Part shown: positions 8,301 through 15,903 of the stretch, in pieces
How positions within the stretch are numbered: position 1 is the stretch's first letter
How the letters are laid out: every line of letters begins with the position of its first letter
Notes under the pieces: generated by a model
The model's input: only the letters and a program-made list of their open reading frames with translations
Databases searched by the model: none
Told to the model about the DNA's origin: nothing
IMG/VR virus record: IMGVR_UViG_3300012930_000022
Span: 1 to 33,958 of that record
Length of the DNA stretch: 33,958 bases
Strand: one strand, 5' to 3'
Origin: a virus
Made by a program: the position numbers and the translations under genes

Positions 8301-10019
8301 CTGGAGCAGGGGGCGGTAGCGGGTCGGAACTGTCCAGGTGAATGTGTCGCGGATGTTGGTGTAGCGCTTTAGGCGGAGGTTCGCCGCCCACTGCGCGATG
8401 TTAACGAAACGGATGAAACTGAAGTCCTGCTGCCCTTCCTCGAAAAGGCCGTTTTGGTTGATGGATGCCGTGTCCTCTTCAGTCACGACTTCGTCGCGGT
8501 AATCAACCAGCGCGTTTATCCAGCCAACCTTGACGCGGTTGAACACATTCTGCTGGGGCTGAGTCTCGACCTTGATCGGCTCCGCGCCGCCCTGCGCGAC
8601 GAAGTCCGTAACATCGAACTCCACCACAGGCTGGGTGTCCGGCTCGTAGATCACACCGAAACCAGCTACGGCAGTGTCGCCATACACGGCAAGCTGAAGC
8701 AGCCCGCCAGACCAGAACATCGTGCCCTGGCCCGCGTCCAGAATCGTGTTGATGACATCCATTGCAGTGGACTGCGTGTCTTGCAGCAAGCTGATAAAAA
8801 ACCCGTTTGCCTGCCAGAAATTCCTTGCGTTCGTCCAGCTCCCGATCAGGCTGGGGTCAAGCCCCACTCCCCACCGTGGGTCGGTGAGGATAGCGGTGAT
8901 AACGTCAGCCGGGTTGGCCCCTGCAATGCCGCCGCCAGCCATGTACTCCGCGTGGATGGTCTCGACATTCATCTGGGGCATCGAGTTGCTTTGCCCCAGT
9001 TGCAGCGCCTCGAACTGCATTGTGGTCAAGCCGCTATATCCGAGTGCCTGGTCTGGGTGGATGCTGGAAAGATATGCCCAAGGGCTTTGCCCGATTCCCC
9101 CCTGGCTCAAGCTGTAGTTCAGCAGGGCCGTGCTCGTATCGACGTGCGGGTCTTTTTCTTGCCACTTGACGAGGAGGGTCTTGCCGGTGTCCCCCGCGTT
9201 GAAAGTGAAATGCCCGCTGTTGTCGCAGGAGTAGTGCGTAGAGACTGAGTGGTCTCCCGGCCCGAAGAAGGCATTGCCCGTCCCCTGGTCGATAACCTGC
9301 GTCCACCCAATGAACAACGAAGTGTTCGCAGTGCTATATGTTGTGCCAGTAAGGACGAACTCGTCGCTCATCCACACCGTGCCAAGCAAAGACGAATAAT
9401 TGATCGTGACTGTCGCGCCCGCGTCAGCCGCGTCGAAGGTGTAGCGTGTGACGCCAGGCGATGGGACCGTCACCGTGTACACGCCAGGAGACACGACGGC
9501 ACCCTTTTGCAGCGATGCCTGATAGGTGCCCGAAAGAGTCCGTGAGCCAGGGGAGCCGAAGTCGTTCACGACAGCGCTGTAGCTCACTGCCCTGCTCACA
9601 CCGTTGTCGCCTGTGAAGTTCGGGTCGGAAACGTCGTGGTGCCCGCCGCCACCGGGGACGGTGAAGCCCGTGCTGAGCTGGGAAACCCCTACCTTGCCAG
9701 CGGAAGTGAAAAGGGAATCAATGTGGTCGCAGACCCCATGCCCGAGCACTGCTTGCAATGCCGTCTGGTAGTGGTCGGTCGTTGTGCTGGCTTGTGTGCC
9801 TCCGCCGCCCCCAAGGCCCTTGCCCACGTGCTGCCCCGGTGTCGTAGTGGGGTTGTTCTTCCAATCCCCGGTCCAGACGAGATTCCATGGCACACGGTTA
9901 GGCCCGATCAGGACGGAAATCACTTTGCCATAAATAGAAGATGGCAACTGGATGCCGTTGTACACCTGGTTTTGTGCCGCTGGTGTTGTTGATGCCGATT
10001 TTGATCCGAAAATTCCCAT
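5364..10019 (-). CDS. Tail hub / central tail tip protein with C-terminal Hint-like domain
   Basis: 1551 residues. The N-terminal half matches the host-specificity hub family (Phage-tail_3, gene-transfer-agent hub, lambda J type): segments such as TALQAVLGHG, LTDPRWGVG and FNRVKVGWINA with DYRDEV are typical. From about 890 it carries Ser/Thr-rich beta domains, one of them (NGDFE, WTIDFDHTGTGYTY, NATYTLRARVQS) like a CBM4/9 carbohydrate-binding module, followed by fibronectin-like segments. After a Gly-rich linker, residues 1418-1551 look like a Hint domain: C1425, VGDVRDGD at 1441-1448, TALD where TxxH is expected, and H1544-N1545 near the end. It sits downstream of NlpC/P60, BR0599 and DUF2460 genes, the usual order of this tail-tip module. 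Confidence 0.88.
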   Translation of the reverse strand: MGIFGSKSASTTPAAQNQVYNGIQLPSSIYGKVISVLIGPNRVPWNLVWTGDWKNNPTTTPGQHVGKGLGGGGGTQASTTTDHYQTALQAVLGHGVCDHIDSLFTSAGKVGVSQLSTGFTVPGGGGHHDVSDPNFTGDNGVSRAVSYSAVVNDFGSPGSRTLSGTYQASLQKGAVVSPGVYTVTVPSPGVTRYTFDAADAGATVTINYSSLLGTVWMSDEFVLTGTTYSTANTSLFIGWTQVIDQGTGNAFFGPGDHSVSTHYSCDNSGHFTFNAGDTGKTLLVKWQEKDPHVDTSTALLNYSLSQGGIGQSPWAYLSSIHPDQALGYSGLTTMQFEALQLGQSNSMPQMNVETIHAEYMAGGGIAGANPADVITAILTDPRWGVGLDPSLIGSWTNARNFWQANGFFISLLQDTQSTAMDVINTILDAGQGTMFWSGGLLQLAVYGDTAVAGFGVIYEPDTQPVVEFDVTDFVAQGGAEPIKVETQPQQNVFNRVKVGWINALVDYRDEVVTEEDTASINQNGLFEEGQQDFSFIRFVNIAQWAANLRLKRYTNIRDTFTWTVPTRYRPLLQPMKLVTVTWGHMGWNQKPLRILKIEESHDGLALTMEEFPYGVANATLYPKLTALAQNTNPALISPGDTDLVALELPDAMNNYQGNTIRLYADPVTPDNWGGSLIYWSGDNAKWNLLGDLTSSVTIGTLGGSGMTVGTGDPDTQTITVVDANDVPLLSGTTFDFANQISLLAVIDSSVEIMAYLNATLVGDSTYHVDHFHRAQYGTTRASHAAGSTVIEMGEQFLEFQFPSTFVGNTVYFRALSYNKLRGRLQEITDVSSLTVSLSGANPGLFTNAQLNVPQPASLVQFTGGTTVQFLKPAEAGAEVTTGKPVDILADGTNFLRTPSGVVLTPDAPYNGDFETFSSTKTVAEGWTIDFDHTGTGYTYARSGTAFSGLYSQAITNNGASGGTSIASRPVTVKPNATYTLRARVQSTVASSGSLFLRVKWYSNDTDMGQAGSSLVSSTDIIAAGNVGATNTWEQFSGNVTAPATAAFARVALYNWTGTANTMLFDRVSFQLSTLDLNAIDDSPGTGRFAGSSAGGNTDGFQVLTNPEFASGSLSGYFVYDNNATGHVTFSAVSDAACGNTSGWKLQIAVSAGGESPGLGGIEVGIPADSGTFAVNTYHKGSTYLWRIRANIPVGHSIQFASNATGTGGTFTWLTAQAGTGGWFEYVGKQVIGTSGTFSTTGFFYIDGSFSSSFNWYVARISLVNIDAPASISVNYHPRVQYLDVGTGQVPTSTMLNPQLSLLPGQSVPFTLAAETTSTLGFSWGTQSLGLPDGSSLSLTSGSVSFTSLSSSTTYYFVAYITASGGTATMHFLGPFTGSVTAAQAQPATIDGRGFIGTLHDTTTSSGGGGGGTIDPGSCAHEDCMCWLKSGSLEAEPVRMRVGDVRDGDFIKGQDIATGQDIYREVKHFRHHPGTMWFRVKGYLCTALDLVFENGEWVPAYKAAGAEKVRGLYGNRAELTLDPELAMEERNYWLDDGVNEPLLMHNPILPRS

Positions 10020-10020
10020 G

Positions 10021-10452
10021 TTAATTCTTGAGCCTGAAGTACTTTCTTTCCCAGCTACGGAACACTCCCTGTATTCCGTGGCTCATAATCACGCCCCGGT
10101 GCTGCACCGCGTGCAGGACCGCTTCGGGCCACTGCACGACGATGGCTGCATGTGTAAAGATGGGCAGCTTGCGGTGCCGGTACATCACCAAGTCGCCCGG
10201 CTGAAGATCCGCTTCTGTAATCTCGCCGCAGTACTGCTGCACCGTCTCCAAATAGAGGGGGTTTTCTGTTTCAAGGAAGTGGGCCGCGCTTTCCCTTGGA
10301 ATCTCGATGTTTGGGATGAGCCCCAGCGCGATGCAGACTTCAGCGATGAGAGTCGCGCAATCCGCCCCTGCTTTCTTGACGCGCCCGCCCGGATGGTAAG
10401 GAGTCCCGATCCACGTGCGTGCTTCCGCGATGATGTTTTCCCCAGTGCCCAT
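10021..10452 (-). CDS. NlpC/P60-family cell wall peptidase of the tail tip
   Basis: 143 residues, a compact NlpC/P60 cysteine peptidase that would cut peptide stems of peptidoglycan during DNA entry or take part in tail-tip assembly. The catalytic Cys is C32 in GADCATL, the catalytic His H101 in FTHAAIVV and the probable third polar residue H114. LQPGDLVMYR is the typical strand before the His. It lies between the BR0599-like protein and the hub, where gene-transfer-agent type tails carry this peptidase. Its stop overlaps the hub start region (TAACATG). Confidence 0.9.
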   Translation of the reverse strand: MGTGENIIAEARTWIGTPYHPGGRVKKAGADCATLIAEVCIALGLIPNIEIPRESAAHFLETENPLYLETVQQYCGEITEADLQPGDLVMYRHRKLPIFTHAAIVVQWPEAVLHAVQHRGVIMSHGIQGVFRSWERKYFRLKN

Positions 10453-11322
10453 TTATCCCCCCGTAGCCCAGCGATCCTGTGCAGGGATATATGGCTGCCC
10501 GCCGAAATGGATCAGGTTGCTGAATTTGTTTGTGCAGGCATCCGTCGTGCCCGTGCAGCCGGGATACATAGTGAACGTGTCGCCGACCGCAAGCTGAATG
10601 TCGAACGGCGTAAGCTGAATATGCGTGCTGTCTATCTGCTGCACGATGCCGATGCTGAACCCCTGTGCTTCGCCAGAGGTCGGCACGATGTAGCCTTTCG
10701 TCATCGGCAGCGAGTCGTTGCCGACCGCGCTGATGGCCGAGACTTGAATCACCGAACCGCTTGAGCCGGAGAGCGCAGTCTTTGTCACTGCGAAGCTGGC
10801 CTTGTCCAGGTCGCAGTTGCTATCGAATACCGTGAACGGGCACCCTGCGCAGAACACCCGCCGTGGCCAGGCCGCCTGCATGAGATAGCTGTAGTCGCTG
10901 CACTTGAAAGTCACGCGGGCCGCTTCCTGGCTTGGCACCGAGATGATGCCGACGAACTGGACTTGGGTTCCTTGAATCACTTCGCTCAAATCCATGTAAG
11001 CGATGGTGAGAGTCACCTTGCTGCGTGCAAATAGCTTGGCCCGGTGGAACATCGGGGTGCTTGCCGAGTTTGGGAACAAAATGGTTTCGTCGCACTGCAA
11101 CATCAATTCCATCTCGGTCGTCTGGCTCTTGGTAGCCGCGTCCTGGGTTGTGCTGTTGCGCTCCCACTTACCGTATTTCGTCGCGTAGTAGGTGTTGCCG
11201 CCAACGACAAGGTCATTCTGGTGGCTCGTCGCACGGAGGGGGGAGCCGTTGGGCAGTGTGATGTCGAAGCAATCCGCCTCGAACCATGTGTTGTTATTCA
11301 ATACAAAATCGGCCAGGCTCAT
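10453..11322 (-). CDS. Tail tip protein, DUF2163 / BR0599 family
   Basis: 289 residues. The N-terminal part is DUF2163-like. The C-terminus carries the BR0599 signature PGCTGTTDACTNKFSN, followed by HFGGQPYIP, with two Cys pairs (RRVFCAGCPF and the C-terminal pair) that may hold a metal or disulphides; family members of gene-transfer-agent tails bind an iron-sulphur cluster. Encoded between DUF2460 and NlpC/P60 as in that module. The start overlaps the upstream stop (ATGA). Confidence 0.88.
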   Translation of the reverse strand: MSLADFVLNNNTWFEADCFDITLPNGSPLRATSHQNDLVVGGNTYYATKYGKWERNSTTQDAATKSQTTEMELMLQCDETILFPNSASTPMFHRAKLFARSKVTLTIAYMDLSEVIQGTQVQFVGIISVPSQEAARVTFKCSDYSYLMQAAWPRRVFCAGCPFTVFDSNCDLDKASFAVTKTALSGSSGSVIQVSAISAVGNDSLPMTKGYIVPTSGEAQGFSIGIVQQIDSTHIQLTPFDIQLAVGDTFTMYPGCTGTTDACTNKFSNLIHFGGQPYIPAQDRWATGG

Positions 11323-11921
11323 AAAATCACGCTCTCGAAATCCAAGGAAGACACCGCCCAGGCATTCGCATAAAACTCTTTGAGGTCGGCAAGAGTGTCT
11401 TCCTTGAAGCGCAGCCGGAAGTAATACGGGCCTGTCCAGGCGAGCGCATGGCCGGCGACCGGGGCCGTGCCAAACGTGACCAGCCCCTTGCTGTCGATGG
11501 AGTAGCCGACCGTCAGCAGAGTCCCGTTGTTAAAAATCGAAGGGGAGCCGTTCAGGTTCTGGACGATGTCCACCTCTCCATTGGTGTCGATGGGCCGGGT
11601 CAACTGGAAAACTTTGGAGCTTCCGTCGCCAACGCCAAACTGAAAATTGGTCACCGTGTTATCCGTGGGGTCGGTGAACAGAAAAGTGCCGGCCCGCCCT
11701 TTGCAGCTAAATGCCAAGCCCATGAGCTGGGCAATGCCGGATGTCGGGTCGTCCATGCGCCCCGAGAGATAAGGAATATCGAATGAGAAATCCCAGACCG
11801 GGTAGACCATCGCCGGGATGTAGACGCTGCCCTGTATTGCCGCCGTCAGTTGCGCGATGGTATTCCACCGGGGAGTTTTCTTGCGCCCCCAGCCAGGCGC
11901 GAGTGTGAATGTCGTGCTCAT
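11319..11921 (-). CDS. Distal tail protein, DUF2460 family
   Basis: 200 residues matching DUF2460 (gene-transfer-agent gp12 type): an N-terminal WNT-type segment (RWNTIAQLTAA), WDFSFDIPYLSG, a conserved GTFLFTDPTDN loop and a central FQLTRPI strand. It would form the distal tail ring joining tube and hub. It starts directly after the tape measure gene. Confidence 0.88.
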   Translation of the reverse strand: MSTTFTLAPGWGRKKTPRWNTIAQLTAAIQGSVYIPAMVYPVWDFSFDIPYLSGRMDDPTSGIAQLMGLAFSCKGRAGTFLFTDPTDNTVTNFQFGVGDGSSKVFQLTRPIDTNGEVDIVQNLNGSPSIFNNGTLLTVGYSIDSKGLVTFGTAPVAGHALAWTGPYYFRLRFKEDTLADLKEFYANAWAVSSLDFESVIL

Positions 11922-14162
11922 TTAGTTCAACCTCATGCCGCGACGACGCGCCATGTCCTTCATGGAGCGGTCGAAACGCCGCTGGTGTTCCGCTTCGTTG
12001 TACTGCCCGTGATATTGCGGGGCATAGTTGACATGCATGGGGCCGAAGTTCGTTCCGCCAGCCCCTTCTGACCGCTCTACCCGGTCAGTCAATGCCTTGG
12101 TCACAACAGTTTCGCCGCCGTGGCCGATGATCGGGACTGCGCCCTCGCCGGGAATCTTGCCGCCTTTCTCAAACGCCATTACCGCAGCGAAGCCCGCCGC
12201 GCCAGCGATAGCGCCAGCCACGGGACCGCCCCAAGCCGATGCCCAGGTGTAGTTGTCGCCATAAGCTTTTTTTGCATTGATGAGCTTTTCCTTGTTGTGG
12301 GTAAGCTCCATCATGATCAAATTCTTGAGCATCCCTTCGAGCAGTTGCTGGCCTGTCTGCGCAAAGGACTGAACCAGGTTCTTGTTCTCCACGATGCTCT
12401 TGGCGACGCCTGAGGCGATGCTGTCGTACATCCGAGCTTCAGCCTGCTGAATGTCGGCAAGCTGCTTCATCAGCGCGTCATGGTTGATTTGGGTAACGTG
12501 ATCTTTGCCGGCCTTCTCGACCTGCTGGATCTTGTTGTTTAGGTCCTGAACCTTCTTGGCGTAGTCCTTAGCGAACGTATCGAGGTTCTTGATGCGCTGT
12601 TTGTATGCCGCCACTTCAGCCGCCACTTCTGTTTTGACCGCTGCAATTTCCAGGGCTTGAATATCCTTGGCGTTCATCTGGTGCAGGGCCAGCATGTCTT
12701 TCGCGGACTGCATGTCCTGTTTTTCCTGGTTCTTTGCGGACTGGATGGCAATATTCAATACACCGTCAGCTTCAGCTTGGGCCGCGGCGATTGCCCGTGC
12801 CCGGCGATCCTGTGCCGCTTGCGCGTCGATGGCCGTGATCTGCTTCTGCGCCCCCGCGTTTGCCTGCACGATTTCGTCCTGGTTGACGATGATGGCGTTC
12901 TTGTACTGCTGCTCCAGTTCCTTTTTCTTCTGCACGTCCGCGCCAGCGGCCTTGATGTCCGCGTCATAGGCTGCTTTCTTTGCGGCGAGAGCGTCGTTTG
13001 CAGCGGTAACAGCAGCCTGGCGCTCAATCTCTATAGCTTTCTTTTCTTGCTCAACTTTGTCCTCGATGCTCGAAGCGCTGTTGTACTTCTGCGCTTCCAG
13101 GGCCGCTTCAGCTTGGGTCTGCGCAAGTTTGTGGACCGCTTTGTCGTGGGCGAGCGTGCCTTCTGACACCAATTTTTGAAGGGCGGCTTCCTGTTGCAGG
13201 GGCAGGAGGTTCTCTTTGTTCTGCTCCAGCCCGGCGACGACCTTCTTCTTGGAGCCGATTTCAATTTCCTTGTTGAGCCCTTTAACCTCAGCAGCGGTGG
13301 AAGCAGCAGCGGTCTTTAGCTGTAGCAGCAAAGCCGATTGCAATGGGGTTTTTTGGACAGCGTAGTCGATGGCTTTGTTCTGCTCTTGCAGGGCAGTGAT
13401 GAGCGCCTTCTGCCCCGCCGCCTGGCTATCTTTGTCCAGTGGGGCTTCAGCCAGCTTGCGGCGTGCGTCTTCGACAGCCTCCAGCGCTGTTTGAATTTTC
13501 TTCAGGGCGTCTGTAGTTGTCCCATATCCGTGGCCTTGAGCCAAGCCGCTAAACGCATCATCCAAACCACGGGCAAAGCTGTGCCACAGCCCTGTTTGGT
13601 TGATGAGTTCCAGCCCCATCTTCTGGAAATCTGCCGCCGCCGTGGCGGCCAGCCTATCAATAGCCTCAGAAGTCTCAAGGATGGCTTCCTTCATGTAGTT
13701 GTGGGCGGGCTTGTGCTCCAGCTTGCGGATTTGGTCATCCAGCTTTAGGTTGGTGACTTCGAGAGATTTCGCTTGGTCGGCTTCTTTAACGGCATGGTTA
13801 GCGGCTTCGTCAGATGCTTGCTGGATCGCTTTTTTAAGCGCCTCGTGCTTCTCGATAAGTTTGGCAATGACCTCAATAAAGACAAGAAAGCCAGCGATTG
13901 GCAGCATCGCGGCGAAAGCCGCGCCCACACCGGGGATTTGTGCGATGAGAGTGTTCAGGTGACGAGGTAGACGGACACCGATTAAGTCTTCGGTCAGCAT
14001 CAGGCCGCCGCGGCCCTCAGTGAAGCTGCGATCCATCGAGTCGCCAGCTTGCTGGGACTTGCCGCCCAAGTCGGAAAGCTCAGACTTGACCTTGCCCATG
14101 TCCTCACGGAACTGGGCGGTCTCAGCCTGTAGCCTGATAATTAGTGCGCCGACTTCACTCAT
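11922..14162 (-). CDS. Tail tape measure protein
   Basis: 746 residues, the longest alpha-helical late protein. The N-terminus (ALIIRLQAETAQFREDMGKV) is the standard start of siphophage tape measures. A hydrophobic segment lies at about 77-101, long Ala/Lys/Gln-rich coiled coils span about 110-620, and a Gly/Ala-rich membrane-active segment (GPVAGAIAGAAGFAAVMAF) is near the C-terminus. Its length sets tail length; by the usual rule of about 1.5 angstrom per residue the tail would be roughly 110 nm. It follows the frameshifted chaperone genes, as in lambda, overlapping the T-frame stop by ATGA. Confidence 0.93.
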   Translation of the reverse strand: MSEVGALIIRLQAETAQFREDMGKVKSELSDLGGKSQQAGDSMDRSFTEGRGGLMLTEDLIGVRLPRHLNTLIAQIPGVGAAFAAMLPIAGFLVFIEVIAKLIEKHEALKKAIQQASDEAANHAVKEADQAKSLEVTNLKLDDQIRKLEHKPAHNYMKEAILETSEAIDRLAATAAADFQKMGLELINQTGLWHSFARGLDDAFSGLAQGHGYGTTTDALKKIQTALEAVEDARRKLAEAPLDKDSQAAGQKALITALQEQNKAIDYAVQKTPLQSALLLQLKTAAASTAAEVKGLNKEIEIGSKKKVVAGLEQNKENLLPLQQEAALQKLVSEGTLAHDKAVHKLAQTQAEAALEAQKYNSASSIEDKVEQEKKAIEIERQAAVTAANDALAAKKAAYDADIKAAGADVQKKKELEQQYKNAIIVNQDEIVQANAGAQKQITAIDAQAAQDRRARAIAAAQAEADGVLNIAIQSAKNQEKQDMQSAKDMLALHQMNAKDIQALEIAAVKTEVAAEVAAYKQRIKNLDTFAKDYAKKVQDLNNKIQQVEKAGKDHVTQINHDALMKQLADIQQAEARMYDSIASGVAKSIVENKNLVQSFAQTGQQLLEGMLKNLIMMELTHNKEKLINAKKAYGDNYTWASAWGGPVAGAIAGAAGFAAVMAFEKGGKIPGEGAVPIIGHGGETVVTKALTDRVERSEGAGGTNFGPMHVNYAPQYHGQYNEAEHQRRFDRSMKDMARRRGMRLN

Positions 14163-14635
14163 TGCTCATCTTCCTTTGGCTTTAGCGAGGGCCATTTCTC
14201 GTCGAACATCTGCTCGGCGTTCCCGATGCCGTTCGCCAGCAGCGTGTCGATAACCCTGCGCCGCACTTGCAAAAACTTGCTGCGTGGCTGCTTCATCGGG
14301 ATCGCTGCTATCTGCTCGGTGATGAGCCGCAGCGCATTCAGCTTCGTGTCTCGCTTGTCTGCCTGCTCTTCAGAAGCCACAAAGTCAAACGGGCGGATCA
14401 CAGGGCCGTCTTTTCCGCGATTCACGTTGTAAACCGCGCTCGTGGTCAGGGCGTGGGCGTAACGCTCATACTTGATCCTGATGTTTCGCTGCCTGCATAG
14501 CGCTTGCAACATGCTTGGGGTCAAGTCTTCAAACTCTTCCCAGGCGAGGTTGAAGTTGTATTTGACGAATGACCACAGCTCCAGCCAGGTCTGCGGAGGC
14601 TCTTCGATTACTTCGCTTGAGTCTCCGCCCCCACG
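14159..14635 (-). CDS. T part of the tail assembly chaperone, expressed by -1 frameshift (G-T fusion)
   Basis: An open frame of 158 codons with no usable start at its beginning. It is open only from a TGA 15 bases upstream of the slippery site and encodes RGGGDSSEVIEEPPQTW, then a helical domain (LELWSFVKYNFNLAWEEFE, LTPSMLQALCRQRNIRIKY) like lambda gpT. Joined to the first 126 codons of the upstream gene at CCCAAAC it gives a 284-residue fusion, close to lambda gpG-T (279). The fusion is complement(join(14159..14635,14635..15012)). A TTG at 14524 or ATG at 14512 could give a short product but would cut the domain. The fusion would recruit tail tube subunits to the tape measure. Confidence 0.85.
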   Translation of the reverse strand, partial: RGGGDSSEVIEEPPQTWLELWSFVKYNFNLAWEEFEDLTPSMLQALCRQRNIRIKYERYAHALTTSAVYNVNRGKDGPVIRPFDFVASEEQADKRDTKLNALRLITEQIAAIPMKQPRSKFLQVRRRVIDTLLANGIGNAEQMFDEKWPSLKPKEDEQ

Positions 14636-15012
14636 TTTGGGCTGGCCGTTTCACCCGTGTCCTGCAACTTCTCCCAGGCCTCGCGCACGCCGGGGAACAT
14701 CAGGTTGAAAATTTCATCCGACAGGAGCTTCTGCGCTTCTGGGTTGAGAACTTCCACCACCTGGTCGAGGGTGACTTCCGGGTTGTGCTTTTCCAGCCCG
14801 CCCCAGACGATTGCCGGGAAGTGCTTGCCGCTGGAAATGTCTTTCCATGCGTCAAACTTTTTGAGGTCAAGCCCAGTGGCTTCTTCGATCTTGGCGATAG
14901 CCTTGTACGTGTAGCAGAGCTTCCACGTCACAGGCGGTGTCCCGTCTTCCTTGTCGATGACAAGCGAAAAATGGGGAGTAACCCGTGTTTTGAGAATTGA
15001 TTCCGTTGCCAT
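14608..15012 (-). CDS. Tail assembly chaperone (lambda gpG-like)
   Basis: 134 residues (lambda gpG has 140), acidic and helical, with TWKLCYTYKAIAKIEEATG, typical of siphophage gpG-like chaperones, and a C-terminus ending NVGAETQAK. It coats the tape measure before tube polymerisation. Most ribosomes should stop at TAA (14608-14610); a minority shift at CCCAAAC (14635-14641) to make the G-T fusion. Ribosome-binding site TAGGAGTG. A GC-rich hairpin in the spacer from the tail tube gene may lower its expression. Confidence 0.88.
   Translation of the reverse strand: MATESILKTRVTPHFSLVIDKEDGTPPVTWKLCYTYKAIAKIEEATGLDLKKFDAWKDISSGKHFPAIVWGGLEKHNPEVTLDQVVEVLNPEAQKLLSDEIFNLMFPGVREAWEKLQDTGETASPNVGAETQAK
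14635..14641 (-). promoter_or_regulatory. Programmed -1 frameshift slippery site CCCAAAC
   Basis: In the zero frame the codons are AGC CCA AAC, a canonical X XXY YYZ heptamer. It lies inside the overlap of the two frames, between the -1 frame TGA (upstream) and the zero-frame TAA (27 bases downstream). Seven bases further on, GCGGAG can pair with CTCCGC about 24 bases later, with a further CTC/GAG pairing inside, a plausible stimulatory stem. Confidence 0.8.
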
Positions 15013-15041
15013 GCAGATACACTCCTAACGTTTTAATGCGG

Positions 15042-15059
15042 GGGCGGCCGGAGCCGCCC
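15042..15059 (-). terminator. GC-rich hairpin between tail tube and chaperone genes
   Basis: A perfect 7-bp inverted repeat GGGCGGC / GCCGCCC with a 4-base loop. There is no T run, so it is more likely a partial terminator or mRNA stabiliser that keeps chaperone levels below tail tube levels. Confidence 0.45.
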
Positions 15060-15079
15060 ATGCTGGCGGGCCAGGACGA

Positions 15080-15493
15080 TTAGGCGTAAGTGACAGGGCC
15101 GCTGATTTTGATCTTCAGATCGAAGGTCGCGGTCTTTTCGAGCGGGAAGCTCGGAGTAAAGGACTCCACGATTCCAGAGAAAGACGCGCTGTTTGACCCG
15201 TTGTAAACGATCTTCATGAGCACGGTTGAGCCAGCCGCACGGATCGCTTCGAGAGCGACCTGCGTGGTGTCACCCGGAAGCCAGAACCCCTTTACATCAA
15301 ACCCACCGGGGTCTTGTGTGCTGGAGATGAAAGTGTCAACGCCCCCGGCTGTCGCCATCGTGGTTGTCTTCTCGATTGCGACCTTGTCGCCCGTGCGGGC
15401 GATGCTGGTAGCTCCCGCAAGGGTGGTGTAGGCGGAGGGTGATGCTACGGACGCGAATTCAAATGCGTCCCCGATGCCAACTATTGGTGCCAT
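15080..15493 (-). CDS. Major tail tube protein
   Basis: 137 residues, beta-rich, of the short siphophage tail tube type: GDAFEFASVASP start, repeated Thr/Gly strands, the segment DVKGFWLPGDTTQVALEAIRA and a C-terminal FDLKIKISGPVTYA. It is directly followed by the G/GT chaperones and tape measure. Ribosome-binding site AGGAG. Polymerises into the tail tube. Confidence 0.85.
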   Translation of the reverse strand: MAPIVGIGDAFEFASVASPSAYTTLAGATSIARTGDKVAIEKTTTMATAGGVDTFISSTQDPGGFDVKGFWLPGDTTQVALEAIRAAGSTVLMKIVYNGSNSASFSGIVESFTPSFPLEKTATFDLKIKISGPVTYA

Positions 15494-15498
15494 AAATT

Positions 15499-15903
15499 TT
15501 ATTGCTCCTGTGCCGCGTTAGCGGATACTTCGTTTCTCTCGCCGATTGCGGCAAAGAACTTGGTGTCCGAGAATTGTTCAAGGTAGCTTGCAGCCGTCTT
15601 GAGTAACTCCGGCGAATCTTTGAACATCCCCAGCCCACGATTACAATCGCCACACAGAAGCATTCTGTTTGCTCCCGTAACGTGGTCATGGTCTACATGG
15701 GGACTGCCCACAAATGTTTCCTTGCAGATGGCGCACTTACTTTCCTGTTCACGCTGCATCTGCTCCACTTGATCGGCTGTTAAACCGTAAGTACGCTTCA
15801 AGTGGTTATTCCGTTGACGCTTTGCGTAATTCGCTCGAAGGGAACGAACCCTTTCCGGGTTTGCTTTACGCCACTTCGCTGATCTTTCTGCGCTCTTCGT
15901 CAT
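15499..15903 (-). CDS. Endonuclease VII-like (His-Me finger) nuclease, probable homing intruder
   Basis: 134 residues. A Lys/Arg-rich N-terminus (KWRKANPERVRSLRANYAKR) is followed by a recombination endonuclease VII domain: CAIC, DHDHVTG and CGDCN with a C-terminal helical tail. The zinc Cys and the DHDH catalytic core are intact. It overlaps the end of the glycosyltransferase gene by 38 bases and splits it from the tail tube gene, as expected of a free-standing homing endonuclease. A DNA-junction resolving role cannot be excluded. Confidence 0.85.
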   Translation of the reverse strand: MTKSAERSAKWRKANPERVRSLRANYAKRQRNNHLKRTYGLTADQVEQMQREQESKCAICKETFVGSPHVDHDHVTGANRMLLCGDCNRGLGMFKDSPELLKTAASYLEQFSDTKFFAAIGERNEVSANAAQEQ

